From the NCBI RefSeq assembly GCF_000720475.1, contig NZ_JOAP01000019.1, positions 1-64,000 on the forward strand: a stretch of 64,000 bases of DNA, read 5' to 3'. Source of the DNA: Streptomyces aureocirculatus. Its GTDB lineage: Bacteria; Actinomycetota; Actinomycetes; Streptomycetales; Streptomycetaceae. Position 1 is the stretch's first letter. Each line of letters opens with the position of its first letter. Below, piece by piece: positions 34,358 to 42,283 of the stretch. The notes below the pieces were generated by a model. The model was given only the letters and a program-made list of their open reading frames with translations. It was not told the origin of the DNA and did no database searches. A program made the translations under genes and the position numbers.

Positions 34358-35605
34358 ATGAGCAACTCTCCGCGAATCCGCACGGTACTGAGCTGTACGT
34401 TGCTGGTGGTCGCCCTCGGTGCGGGGGCCACGGCCTGCGGCAACGACGGCCATCCGCTGTCGGCCAAGCCGTACGACGCGGCGAGCCAGATCGCCTTCAG
34501 CGGGCCCGCGGGCAGCAAGAAGGCCGACCCGGACAAGCCCCTCGAAGTCACCGCCCAGGGCGGCGAGGGACGCATCACCGATGTGACCGCCACCGACGCC
34601 ATGGGGCGCTATGTGGCGGGCGAACTGCGCGCCGACGGCTCCCGGTGGCGCAGCACGGCGCCGCTGGCCGCGGGCGCCCACTACAGGGTCCGGGTCAGCA
34701 CCGAGGACGACAAGGGCGCACCGGGCCGCAAGGTCATCACCTTCGCCACGGACCAGGCCGACCAGAGCAAGCAGTTGCAGGTCACCTTCGGCCCGCAGGC
34801 GGGCAAGTACGGCGTCGGCCAGCCGGCCACCGCGAAGCTCAGCGCCGACGTCAAGGGCAAGGAGCCCAGGGCCACCGTGGAACGGGCCCTGAAGGTGCGC
34901 TCACAGCCCGCCACGGAGGGCGCCTGGCACTGGGTGGACGACAGGACGCTGCACTACCGCCCCAAGGAGTACTGGCCCGCCAACGCCACCGTCGACCTGC
35001 ACAGCAACCTGGACGGCATCAAGGTCACCGACAAGCTCTGGGGCGGCGCCGCCAAGCCGCTGCGCTTCACCACCGGCGACAGGATCGAGGCGGTGACGGA
35101 CGCGGGGGCGCACTCGATGACCGTCTACCGCAACGGCAAGGAGATCAACTCGATCCCGGTGACCACCGGCAAGCCCGGCTACGCCACCCGCAACGGCATC
35201 AAGGTGGTGCTCGGCAAGGAGTACGTCGTCCGCATGACCAGCGCCAGCATCGGCTCCGCGGACTTCTACGACAAGATGGTCTACTACGCGACCAGGGTCA
35301 CCGACAGCGGCGAGTACGTGCACGCGGCCCCCTGGTCGGTGGGCTCCCAGGGCAGCGCGAACACCAGCCACGGCTGCACGGGCATGAGCACGGGCAACGC
35401 CGCCTGGTTCTACGAGACCGTCCGCCAGGGCGACATCGTGAAGGTCGTCAACAGTTACGGCGCCGACATGGACCCGTTCGGGAACGGATTCGGCGACTGG
35501 AACGTGAGCTGGGACAAATGGCGCAAGGGCAGCGCCCTCCTGGCCGACACCAAGGAGGGCCCGCCCCCCACGGACACGGCCCGCCTGCGCCCCCAGTCGG
35601 CCTAG
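34358..35605 (+). CDS. Lipoprotein L,D-transpeptidase with Ig-like domains
   Basis: 415 aa. The signal sequence ends in a lipobox-like ATAC with Cys near residue 27. Two Ig-like domains (about 45-150 and 155-245) precede the YkuD catalytic domain, whose active-site motif is HAAPWSVGSQGSANTSHGCT near 325-344 (His, Ser-His-Gly-Cys). The layout is that of LdtMt2-type enzymes that make 3-3 crosslinks in peptidoglycan. ATG at 34358 is chosen over GTG at 34352; no ribosome binding site is seen, but TACCGT (34346-34351) lies 6 nt before the ATG, which suits a leaderless transcript. It interrupts the respiratory genes. Confidence 0.92.
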   Translation: MSNSPRIRTVLSCTLLVVALGAGATACGNDGHPLSAKPYDAASQIAFSGPAGSKKADPDKPLEVTAQGGEGRITDVTATDAMGRYVAGELRADGSRWRSTAPLAAGAHYRVRVSTEDDKGAPGRKVITFATDQADQSKQLQVTFGPQAGKYGVGQPATAKLSADVKGKEPRATVERALKVRSQPATEGAWHWVDDRTLHYRPKEYWPANATVDLHSNLDGIKVTDKLWGGAAKPLRFTTGDRIEAVTDAGAHSMTVYRNGKEINSIPVTTGKPGYATRNGIKVVLGKEYVVRMTSASIGSADFYDKMVYYATRVTDSGEYVHAAPWSVGSQGSANTSHGCTGMSTGNAAWFYETVRQGDIVKVVNSYGADMDPFGNGFGDWNVSWDKWRKGSALLADTKEGPPPTDTARLRPQSA

Positions 35606-35625
35606 GGGCCCTGTAAGGGCCGCGC

Positions 35626-35660
35626 AAGGGGCGCGGGGAACCGCGCGACAAGCCACAACG
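35626..35660. repeat. Dispersed Streptomyces repeat, copy 2
   Basis: AAGGGGCGCGGGGAACCGCG followed by ACAAGCCACAACG is the same element as at 30816 and 41771. With flanking GGGGCCC/GGGCC sequence it probably folds and ends transcription between the convergent transpeptidase and receiver genes. Confidence 0.7.
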
Positions 35661-35696
35661 GCGCGACACCCGCCATACAGCCCAGGCCCCACTCTC

Positions 35697-36098
35697 TCAG
35701 GCGCTCAAGGCGGCCTTCTCGCGCAGCAGGGAGGCCAGCGAGGAGGCGAACTCCACCGGTTCGACCGGCAAGGTCACCGCGGCCTCAGCCCGGCTCCACG
35801 TGGCCAGCCAAGCGTCCTGCGGCCGCCCGATGAGCAAAAGCACCGGCGGCGCCTGGAAAACCTCGTCCTTGATCTGCCGGCACACGCCCATGCCACCGGC
35901 GGGCGCGGCCTCCCCGTCGAGCACGCAGACGTCGATGCCGCCCTTGTCCAGCTCCCGGAGAACCGCCGGGAGCGTCGCGCACTCGACGAAGCGGACTTCC
36001 GGGACGTCACTGGCGGGCCTGCGCCCGGTGGCCAGGCGGACCTGCTCCCGGGTGCTCGCGTCGTCGCTGTAGACAAGCACCGTGGCGGTCGGCTGCAT
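35697..36098 (-). CDS. Degenerate stand-alone response-regulator receiver protein
   Basis: 133 aa, a single CheY-like domain. The acidic pair is present in VYSDDAST and a possible acceptor Asp in VCVLDGEAAPAGG near residue 60, but the conserved Lys of the usual KP motif is replaced (TLPVEPVEF), so normal phosphorylation is doubtful. No output domain. The ATG at 36098 has GGAGG 4-5 nt upstream. It lies between oxidase gene groups, divergent from ctaE, so a protein-interaction role near respiration is possible but unproven. Confidence 0.85.
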   Translation of the reverse strand: MQPTATVLVYSDDASTREQVRLATGRRPASDVPEVRFVECATLPAVLRELDKGGIDVCVLDGEAAPAGGMGVCRQIKDEVFQAPPVLLLIGRPQDAWLATWSRAEAAVTLPVEPVEFASSLASLLREKAALSA

Positions 36099-36253
36099 GG
36101 TTCCTCCGCTTCGTCGAGGGGATCTCGCGCGGATGCTACCCCTCCCGACACCCCGTCAACAGCGCTTCGGACACCGCCGCGATGGGCCATACGGGCTGGA
36201 CACACGCCGCAGACACTCCGAACGGCACCCCCCGGGGTGAGGGCGGGATAAGC

Positions 36254-36272
36254 GACCGACATAATGTCGGTC
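36254..36272. promoter_or_regulatory. ctaE: Palindrome covering the -10 region and start of ctaE
   Basis: GACCGACATAATGTCGGTC is a 19-bp inverted repeat with perfect 9-bp arms around one central base. Within it, CATAAT (36260-36265) could be a -10 element, 7 nt before a GTG at 36273. A repressor bound here would block transcription. Binding partner unknown. Confidence 0.55.
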
Positions 36273-36884
36273 GTGGCGACAGCAACGACAGTAGATACCG
36301 GGCACGCGCACCCGCCGGTCAATCGACCGAACCTCACCAGCGTCGGAACCATCATCTGGCTGAGTTCCGAGCTGATGTTCTTCGCGGCCCTCTTCGCGAT
36401 GTACTTCACCCTGCGATCGGTGACAGGTCCAGAGCACTGGAAGGAAATGGCTGACAGCCTGAACTTCCCGTTCTCGGCGACGAACACCACCATCCTGGTG
36501 CTCTCCTCTCTCACATGTCAGCTCGGCGTCTTCGCCGCCGAGCGCGGTGACGTGAAGAAGCTCCGGATGTGGTTCATCGTCACCTTCATCATGGGTGCGA
36601 TCTTCATCGGAGGTCAGGTCTTCGAGTACACGGAGCTGGTCAAGCACGAGGGCCTCTCGCTCTCGTCGGACCCGTACGGCTCGGTGTTCTACCTGACCAC
36701 CGGCTTCCACGGACTGCATGTGACAGGCGGACTCATCGCCTTCCTGCTGGTCCTCGGCCGCACCTACGCGGCCAGGAGGTTCACCCACGAGCAGGCGACC
36801 GCCGCCATCGTCGTGTCCTACTACTGGCACTTCGTCGATGTCGTCTGGATCGGCCTCTTCGCCACGATCTACATGATCAAGTAA
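36264..36884 (+). CDS. ctaE: Cytochrome c oxidase subunit III
   Basis: 206 aa. Five membrane spans, with family residues in [40 protein letters not shown] and [20 protein letters not shown]. It stabilises the aa3 oxidase. ATG at 36264 gives the longest product; GTG at 36273 is an alternative that would be leaderless from the CATAAT box and gives 203 aa. No ribosome binding site precedes either. It leads the second respiratory group, with qcrC after 104 nt. Confidence 0.96.
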   Translation: MSVVATATTVDTGHAHPPVNRPNLTSVGTIIWLSSELMFFAALFAMYFTLRSVTGPEHWKEMADSLNFPFSATNTTILVLSSLTCQLGVFAAERGDVKKLRMWFIVTFIMGAIFIGGQVFEYTELVKHEGLSLSSDPYGSVFYLTTGFHGLHVTGGLIAFLLVLGRTYAARRFTHEQATAAIVVSYYWHFVDVVWIGLFATIYMIK

Positions 36885-36988
36885 TCGGTAGCGGGGACCG
36901 CGGCGGCGCTTCGGCCGCCCCGACGCACCCGACGTACCGACACATTCCAGAAGCATCGACGCAGAAGATCCTGACACCGGGGTAATCC

Positions 36989-37798
36989 GTGAAAAAGCTC
37001 TCCGCACGACGACGCCATCCGCTGGCGGCGGTCGTCGTCCTACTCCTCGCGCTGGCGGCCACCGGGGGGCTGTACGCCGTGTTCGCTCCGGCGGACAAGG
37101 CGCAGGCCGACGAAACCGCTCAGTCCCTCGCCATCGACGAGGGCAAGAAGCTCTATGCCGTGGGCTGCTCAAGCTGCCACGGAACCGGCGGTCAGGGCTC
37201 CTCCGACGGCCCGAGCCTGGTGGGCGTGGGCGCCGCCGCTGTCGACTTCCAGGTCGGCACCGGCCGGATGCCGCTCCAGCAGCAGGGCGCCCAGGCGCCC
37301 AAGAAGAAGGTCATCTACAACCAGGCTCAGATCGACCAGTTGGCCGCGTACGTGGCCTCGCTCGGCGCGGGACCCAACGTTCCGACCAAGAAGCAGGTCA
37401 GCCCCGAGGGCGCCGACATCGCCAAGGGCGGCGAACTCTTCCGTACCAACTGCGCGCAGTGCCACAACTTCACCGGTGAAGGCGGCGCGCTGACGCACGG
37501 CAAGTTCGCTCCGAGCCTGGAGGGCGTCAGCCCCAAGCACATCTACGAGGCCATGCAGACGGGCCCGCAGAACATGCCGTCCTTCCCCGACACGACGATG
37601 CCGGAGAAGAGCAAGAAGGACATCATCGCGTACCTCGACGCGGTCAACGGTGAGAAGACCGAGAGCCCCGGCGGTCTCAAGCTGGGCGGTCTCGGACCGG
37701 TCAGCGAAGGCCTGTTCGCCTGGATCTTCGGCCTCGGCGCACTGATCGCGGTCGCCGTGTGGGTCGCCGCCCGGACCGCAAAGGCCAAGAAGTCATGA
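36989..37798 (+). CDS. qcrC: Diheme cytochrome c subunit of the bc1 complex
   Basis: 269 aa. An N-terminal membrane anchor or uncleaved signal (PLAAVVVLLLALAATGGLYAV) is followed by two cytochrome c domains with CSSCH near residues 57-61 and CAQCH near 155-159, and a C-terminal membrane span (GLFAWIFGLGALIAVAVWVA). In actinobacteria this fused cytochrome carries electrons directly from bc1 to aa3 oxidase without a soluble cytochrome c. GTG at 36989. Its stop overlaps the qcrA start. Confidence 0.95.
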   Translation: MKKLSARRRHPLAAVVVLLLALAATGGLYAVFAPADKAQADETAQSLAIDEGKKLYAVGCSSCHGTGGQGSSDGPSLVGVGAAAVDFQVGTGRMPLQQQGAQAPKKKVIYNQAQIDQLAAYVASLGAGPNVPTKKQVSPEGADIAKGGELFRTNCAQCHNFTGEGGALTHGKFAPSLEGVSPKHIYEAMQTGPQNMPSFPDTTMPEKSKKDIIAYLDAVNGEKTESPGGLKLGGLGPVSEGLFAWIFGLGALIAVAVWVAARTAKAKKS

Positions 37799-38859
37799 GT
37801 GGACAAGACAACCCAGAAGAGAACCTGCCCAGCGCGCAGGAAACCGAGCACGGCTCGGTGGCCGTAGCCGGCCACGCCGACACGGACCCGTTCGCGGACC
37901 CGGGGCTTCCGCCCCACGCGCACCGCGTCCAGGACATCGACGAGAAGGCCGCCCGGCGCTCCGAGCGCACGGTGGCGCTGCTCTTCACCATCTCGATGCT
38001 GGCCACCGTCGGCTTCATCGCCTCGTTCGTGGCGTTCCCGGTCGACAAGAGCGTCTTCATCTGGCCCATCGGTCACATCAGCGCGCTGAACTTCGCGCTC
38101 GGCATGACCCTCGGTGTGGCGCTCTTCTGCATCGGTGCGGGCGCGGTCCACTGGGCCCGCACCCTGATGTCCGACGTGGAGGTCGCCGACGAGCGGCACC
38201 CGATCGAGGCCGAGCCCGAGGTCAAGGCCAAGGTCATGGCGGACTTCGCGGCGGGCGCCAAGGAGTCCCAGCTCGGCCGGCGCAAGCTGATCCGCAACAC
38301 CATGTTCGGCGCGCTCGCGATGGTCCCGCTGTCCGGCGTCGTCCTGCTGCGTGACCTCGGTCCGCTGCCGGAGGACAAGCTGCGGCACACCCTGTGGTCC
38401 AAGGGCAAGCTGCTCGTGAACATGAACACGAACGAGCCGCTGCGCCCCTCGGACGTCCAGGTCGGATCGCTCACCTTCGCCAAGCCCGAGGGCCTGGAGG
38501 AGCACGACCACGACTTCCAGACCCAGATCGCCAAGGCGGCCCTGATGATCGTCCGGATCCAGCCGGACAACATCAAGGACAAGCGTGAGCTCGAGTGGTC
38601 GCACGAGGGCGTCGTCGCGTACTCCAAGATCTGCACCCACGTGGGCTGCCCGATCTCCCTGTACGAGCAGCAGACGCACCACGTCCTCTGCCCGTGCCAC
38701 CAGTCCACCTTCGACCTCTCCGACGGGGCCCGAGTGATCTTCGGCCCGGCCGGTCACGCGTTGCCGCAGTTGCGCATCGGTGTGAACGAGGAGGGCTATC
38801 TTCAGGCGCTTGGCGACTTCGAAGAGCCCGTCGGTCCTGCCTTCTGGGAGCGCGGATGA
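37795..38859 (+). CDS. qcrA: Rieske iron-sulfur subunit of the bc1 complex
   Basis: 354 aa. Three membrane spans in the N-terminal half (about 65-90, 100-125 and 165-190), more than the single span of other bacteria, as usual for actinobacteria. The [2Fe-2S] ligands lie in CTHVGCPIS and CPCHQSTFD near 282-308. ATG at 37795 overlaps the qcrC stop (ATGA), and its own stop overlaps the qcrB start. Confidence 0.96.
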   Translation: MSGQDNPEENLPSAQETEHGSVAVAGHADTDPFADPGLPPHAHRVQDIDEKAARRSERTVALLFTISMLATVGFIASFVAFPVDKSVFIWPIGHISALNFALGMTLGVALFCIGAGAVHWARTLMSDVEVADERHPIEAEPEVKAKVMADFAAGAKESQLGRRKLIRNTMFGALAMVPLSGVVLLRDLGPLPEDKLRHTLWSKGKLLVNMNTNEPLRPSDVQVGSLTFAKPEGLEEHDHDFQTQIAKAALMIVRIQPDNIKDKRELEWSHEGVVAYSKICTHVGCPISLYEQQTHHVLCPCHQSTFDLSDGARVIFGPAGHALPQLRIGVNEEGYLQALGDFEEPVGPAFWERG

Positions 38860-40517
38860 GTACCGAGAACAGCACGTCGCCACAGGCTCCGGCCGCCCCG
38901 GCGAACGACAGCCGCAAGAAGGCGCCCGCGGGTGAGCGGGTCGCCGACTGGGCGGACGGCAGGCTCGGGATCTACTCCCTGGCCAAGGCCAACATGCGCA
39001 AGATCTTCCCGGACCACTGGTCCTTCATGCTCGGTGAGATCTGCCTCTACAGCTTCATCATCATCATCCTCACGGGTGTGTATCTGACGCTGTTCTTCCA
39101 CCCGTCGATGAACGAGGTGGAGTACCACGGCAGCTACGTGCCCCTGCAGGGCCAGCTCATGTCCGAGGCGTTCAACTCGACCATGCACATCTCCTTCGAT
39201 GTGCGCGGTGGTCTGCTGATCCGGCAGATCCACCACTGGGCGGCGCTGATCTTCCTCGCCGGCATGTTCGTGCACATGATGCGCGTGTTCTTCACGGGTG
39301 CGTTCCGCAAGCCGCGTGAGGTCAACTGGCTGTTCGGCTTCCTGCTGTTCGTCCTCGGCATGTTCACCGGCTTCACCGGTTACTCGCTCCCGGACGACCT
39401 GCTCTCCGGCACCGGTGTGCGCTTCATGCAGGGCGCGATCCTGTCCGTGCCGATCGTGGGCACGTATCTGTCGATGTTCCTGTTCGGCGGCGAGTTCCCC
39501 GGCGGCGACTTCGTGGCCCGGTTCTACTCGGTCCACATCCTGCTGCTGCCGGGCATCATGCTCGGCCTCGTGGTGGCGCACCTGATCCTGGTCTTCTACC
39601 ACAAGCACACGCAGTTCGCGGGCCCCGGCAAGAGCAACAAGAACGTCGTCGGCATGCCGCTGCTCCCGGTCTACATGGCCAAGGCCGGAGGCTTCTTCTT
39701 CCTGGTCTTCGGTGTCATCGCGGCCATCGCGGCGATCGCCTCGATCAACCCGATCTGGGCGCTCGGCCCGTACCGCCCCGACCAGGTGTCCACCGGCGCC
39801 CAGCCCGACTGGTACATGGGCTTCGCCGAGGGTCTGATCCGAGTGATGCCGGGCTGGGAGATCAACATCTGGGGTCACACGCTTGTCCTCGGCGTGATGA
39901 TCCCGCTTGCGGTCTTCCCGCTGGTCCTCGTGGCCATCGCGGTCTACCCGTTCATCGAGTCCTGGGTCACCGGCGACAAGCGCGAGCACCACATCCTGGA
40001 CCGCCCGCGCAACGCCCCGACCCGTACGGGCTTCGGTGTCGCCTGGATCACCGCGTACATGGTGATGCTGGTCGGTGGTGGAAACGACCTGTGGGCCACG
40101 CACTTCCACCTGTCGCTGAACGCCATCACCTGGTTCGTCCGGATCTTCTTCTTCGTCGGACCGGTCATCGCGTTCATCGTCACCAAGCGGATCTGCCTCG
40201 GCCTGCAGCGCCGTGACAAGGAGAAGGTGCTGCACGGACGCGAGTCCGGCATCATCAAGCGCCTGCCGCACGGCGAGTTCATCGAGGTGCACGAGCCGCT
40301 CGACTCCGAGCAGCTCCACACCCTCACCGCGCACGAGCAGTACAAGCCGCTCGAGATCGGCCCGACGGTCGACGAGAACGGCGTGCAGCGCAAGGTGAAG
40401 GGCTCGCAGAAGCTGCGGGCGAAGCTGTCCAAGAGCATGTACGGCGAGGACAGCCAGATCCCGAAGCCGACCACCGAGGAGTACAAGGAGATCACGAGCG
40501 GCCACGGCCACCACTGA
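38856..40517 (+). CDS. qcrB: Cytochrome b subunit of the bc1 complex
   Basis: 553 aa. Heme-binding histidines are seen in IRQIHHWAALIFLAGMFVHM and YSVHILLLPGIMLGLVVAHL, the Qo-site region in NPIWALGPYRPDQ with PDWYMGF after it. About nine membrane spans; the C-terminal 110 residues are a hydrophilic extension (KEKVLHGRESGIIKRLPHGE) typical of actinobacteria. In mycobacteria this protein is the target of Q203-type inhibitors. ATG at 38856 overlaps the qcrA stop. A strong terminator follows. Confidence 0.96.
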   Translation: MSTENSTSPQAPAAPANDSRKKAPAGERVADWADGRLGIYSLAKANMRKIFPDHWSFMLGEICLYSFIIIILTGVYLTLFFHPSMNEVEYHGSYVPLQGQLMSEAFNSTMHISFDVRGGLLIRQIHHWAALIFLAGMFVHMMRVFFTGAFRKPREVNWLFGFLLFVLGMFTGFTGYSLPDDLLSGTGVRFMQGAILSVPIVGTYLSMFLFGGEFPGGDFVARFYSVHILLLPGIMLGLVVAHLILVFYHKHTQFAGPGKSNKNVVGMPLLPVYMAKAGGFFFLVFGVIAAIAAIASINPIWALGPYRPDQVSTGAQPDWYMGFAEGLIRVMPGWEINIWGHTLVLGVMIPLAVFPLVLVAIAVYPFIESWVTGDKREHHILDRPRNAPTRTGFGVAWITAYMVMLVGGGNDLWATHFHLSLNAITWFVRIFFFVGPVIAFIVTKRICLGLQRRDKEKVLHGRESGIIKRLPHGEFIEVHEPLDSEQLHTLTAHEQYKPLEIGPTVDENGVQRKVKGSQKLRAKLSKSMYGEDSQIPKPTTEEYKEITSGHGHH

Positions 40518-40563
40518 TCCCCCGCGCGCCTCGACGCGCCGACCCCGAGGTCGCCACGGCAGG

Positions 40564-40590
40564 AGCCCCGTCCAGTGCATGGACGGGGCT
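40564..40590 (+). terminator. Hairpin terminator of the qcr operon
   Basis: A perfect 11-bp inverted repeat (40564-40574 and 40580-40590) with a 5-nt loop is followed by CTTTGCC, 47 nt after the qcrB stop. Confidence 0.9.
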
Positions 40591-40696
40591 CTTTGCCGTC
40601 CCCGGGGCTGGATAGGGTGGCGGGGCACCCCCATGTGCCGGGGTGCCCTCATCGAGAGATCCCGCGAGAGATCCCGTCTAGCACCCAGGAGCGGCC

Positions 40697-41761
40697 ATGA
40701 GCGCTGTGCACCCCGCAGGAGGCGACACCGCGGCGGCCCGTTCCTGGCCCGACGTGCTGAACGGGCTGCTCGACGGGCGCGACCAGAGCGCGGACGACAC
40801 GGCCTGGGCCATGGACCGCATCATGCGCGGTGAGGCCACCGACGCGCAGATCGCGGGCTTCGCCGTGGCGCTGCGGGCCAAGGGCGAGACCGTCGAGGAA
40901 ATCTCAGGCCTTGTCCGTGCGATGTACGAGCACGCCCACGTCATCGACGTGCCGGGGCCCAGCGTCGACATCGTCGGCACCGGCGGCGACGGCGCCAGAA
41001 CCGTGAACATCTCCACCATGTCCGCGATCGTCGTCGCCGGCACCGGCGCGAAGGTCGTCAAGCACGGCAACCGCGCCGCGTCCTCCGCGAGCGGCGCCTC
41101 CGACGTCCTGGAGAAGCTCGGCGTCAACCTCGAACTCACCCCGCAGCGGGTGCGGGAGGTCGCCGATGAGGCGGGCATCACCTTCTGCTTCGCCGTGAGG
41201 TTCCACCCCGCGCTGCGGCACGTGGCGCCGGCCAGACGCGAGCTCGGCATCCGGACCACCTTCAACTTCCTCGGCCCGCTGACCAACCCCGCCAAGGTGC
41301 GGGCGCAGGCCACGGGTGTCGCCGACGCGCGGATGGCGCCGATCCTCGCCGGGGTGCTCGCCGAGCGCGGCTCGTCCGCGCTCGTCTTCCGCGGTGACGA
41401 CGGGCTCGACGAGCTGACCACGACGGCCACGTCCCGGGTGTGGGTGGTACGGGACGGGGGCGTCCGCGAGGAGGCCTTCGACCCCCGGGACGTCGGTGTG
41501 GACCTGGTGCCGGTGGAGGCGCTGCGGGGCGCCGACGCGGCGTACAACGCGGATGTCGCCCGGCGGTTGCTCGACGGGGAGTCCGGTCCCGTGCGGGACG
41601 CGGTCCTCCTCAACTCCGCGGCGGCGCTGGTCGCCCTGGGGCAGGGCGAAGGCTCTCTCCCTGAGCTGATCCTGGCCGGGATGGCCGAGGCCGCCGAGGC
41701 CATCGACTCGGGCGCCGCCAAGGCCGCCCTCGCCCGCTGGGTGACCGCCAGCAACCGTTAG
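40697..41761 (+). CDS. trpD: Anthranilate phosphoribosyltransferase
   Basis: Second step of the tryptophan pathway: anthranilate plus PRPP gives phosphoribosylanthranilate. 354 aa. The PRPP-binding motif is [20 protein letters not shown] near 92-111, followed by [20 protein letters not shown] and the second metal site in [14 protein letters not shown] at 40697 has AGGAG 5-6 nt upstream. It is a solitary trp gene next to qcrB, the same arrangement as in other actinobacteria. Confidence 0.95.
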   Translation: MSAVHPAGGDTAAARSWPDVLNGLLDGRDQSADDTAWAMDRIMRGEATDAQIAGFAVALRAKGETVEEISGLVRAMYEHAHVIDVPGPSVDIVGTGGDGARTVNISTMSAIVVAGTGAKVVKHGNRAASSASGASDVLEKLGVNLELTPQRVREVADEAGITFCFAVRFHPALRHVAPARRELGIRTTFNFLGPLTNPAKVRAQATGVADARMAPILAGVLAERGSSALVFRGDDGLDELTTTATSRVWVVRDGGVREEAFDPRDVGVDLVPVEALRGADAAYNADVARRLLDGESGPVRDAVLLNSAAALVALGQGEGSLPELILAGMAEAAEAIDSGAAKAALARWVTASNR

Positions 41762-41762
41762 C

Positions 41763-41894
41763 CCCCGTAAGGGGCGCGGGGAACTGCGCGCTCAGCGCGC
41801 GACAAGCCGCAGACGCGTCTGCCGAGCAACTGTGCAGCCGCGTCCGCGGCTTTTTTCGTGGCCGGTCGCGCAGTTCCCCGCGCCCCTTACGGGG
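41763..41894. repeat. Large inverted repeat of the dispersed GGGGCGCGGGGAACTGCGCG family
   Basis: Arms of 28 bp (41763-41790 and 41867-41894) are perfectly complementary around a 76-nt loop. Each arm contains the dispersed element also seen at 30816 and 35626. The loop holds a 14-nt palindrome GCAGACGCGTCTGC and the trpD terminator. The left arm starts one base after the trpD stop and the right arm ends 7 nt before the next promoter. Confidence 0.9.
41836..41856 (+). terminator. Intrinsic terminator of trpD with U tract
   Basis: AGCCGCG and CGCGGCT form a short stem directly followed by TTTTTT (41851-41856). A U tract is unusual for Streptomyces. It lies in the loop of the large inverted repeat. 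Confidence 0.85.
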
Positions 41895-41900
41895 CGGGTG

Positions 41901-41928
41901 TTGCGAAGGCATGGTCATGTGGCAAGAT
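41901..41928 (+). promoter_or_regulatory. Candidate promoter of the SAM-IV riboswitch transcript
   Basis: TTGCGA (41901-41906) and CAAGAT (41923-41928) are 16 nt apart. The expected start near 41935 falls just before the first base of the riboswitch core at 41937. Confidence 0.5.
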
Positions 41929-41936
41929 GCTGCGCA

Positions 41937-42030
41937 GGTCATGAGTAACAGCGACTACGGCCCCGGCCCGCTGTTCGGCAACCCTCCGTCCGTGGCGGGG
42001 TGCCCCGGGTGAAGACCAGGCGGTGAACAG
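41937..42030 (+). promoter_or_regulatory. SAM-IV riboswitch
   Basis: The sequence matches the SAM-IV class known from Streptomyces and related actinobacteria. P1 pairs GGTC (41937-41940) with GACC (42014-42017). It is followed by ATGAGT; P2 pairs AACAGCG (41947-41953) with CGCTGTT (41969-41975) around the GGCCCCGG loop; then comes CGGCAACCCTCC, and GGGGTGCCCCGGGTGAAGAC completes the SAM-binding core shared with SAM-I. The 3' AGGCGG segment may form the terminal pseudoknot. It is predicted to lower expression of the downstream PLP enzyme when S-adenosylmethionine is abundant. Confidence 0.93.
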
Positions 42031-42079
42031 CAAGGTTCATCGCAAGCGCGGACCCCTCGCGTCACCAGGGGTCCTGGTC
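42014..42079 (+). promoter_or_regulatory. Candidate expression platform of the riboswitch
   Basis: GACCAGG (42014-42020), which contains the 3' strand of P1, is perfectly complementary to CCTGGTC (42073-42079). Competing with that pairing, ACCAGG (42064-42069) pairs with CCTGGT (42073-42078), and GGACCCC (42050-42056) pairs with GGGGTCC (42068-42074). SAM binding would lock P1 and free the downstream strand for the local hairpins, just before a ribosome binding site at 42084. This is a by-eye fold. Confidence 0.5.
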
Positions 42080-42096
42080 GTCGAGGGAGCAGTCTC

Positions 42097-42117
42097 GTGA
42101 GCAAGCGAATGCGCTAG
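42097..42117 (+). CDS. Putative six-residue leader peptide
   Basis: GTG AGC AAG CGA ATG CGC TAG would encode MSKRMR. GAGGGAG lies 8 nt before the GTG, a good ribosome binding site. It sits between the riboswitch and the aminotransferase gene (start 42284). Translation of a short ORF here could link the riboswitch to downstream expression. The peptide includes one internal methionine. No function is proven and so short an ORF could be chance. Confidence 0.4.
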   Translation: MSKRMR

Positions 42118-42283
42118 GGCCCAGAGCCCCGTTTTCCGTAACCCCTCCGCCCGGCGAAGAGCGCCGCGCGTCGAGGCAACACCCGTACGCAGAGCGCCGA
42201 TCGCGCCGTAGCGGTCGCCGTCGCCGTCGCCGTCGCACGGGATCTTACGTAGCTGTTCCTTCGTGCCCGCAGGGAGATCCGTC

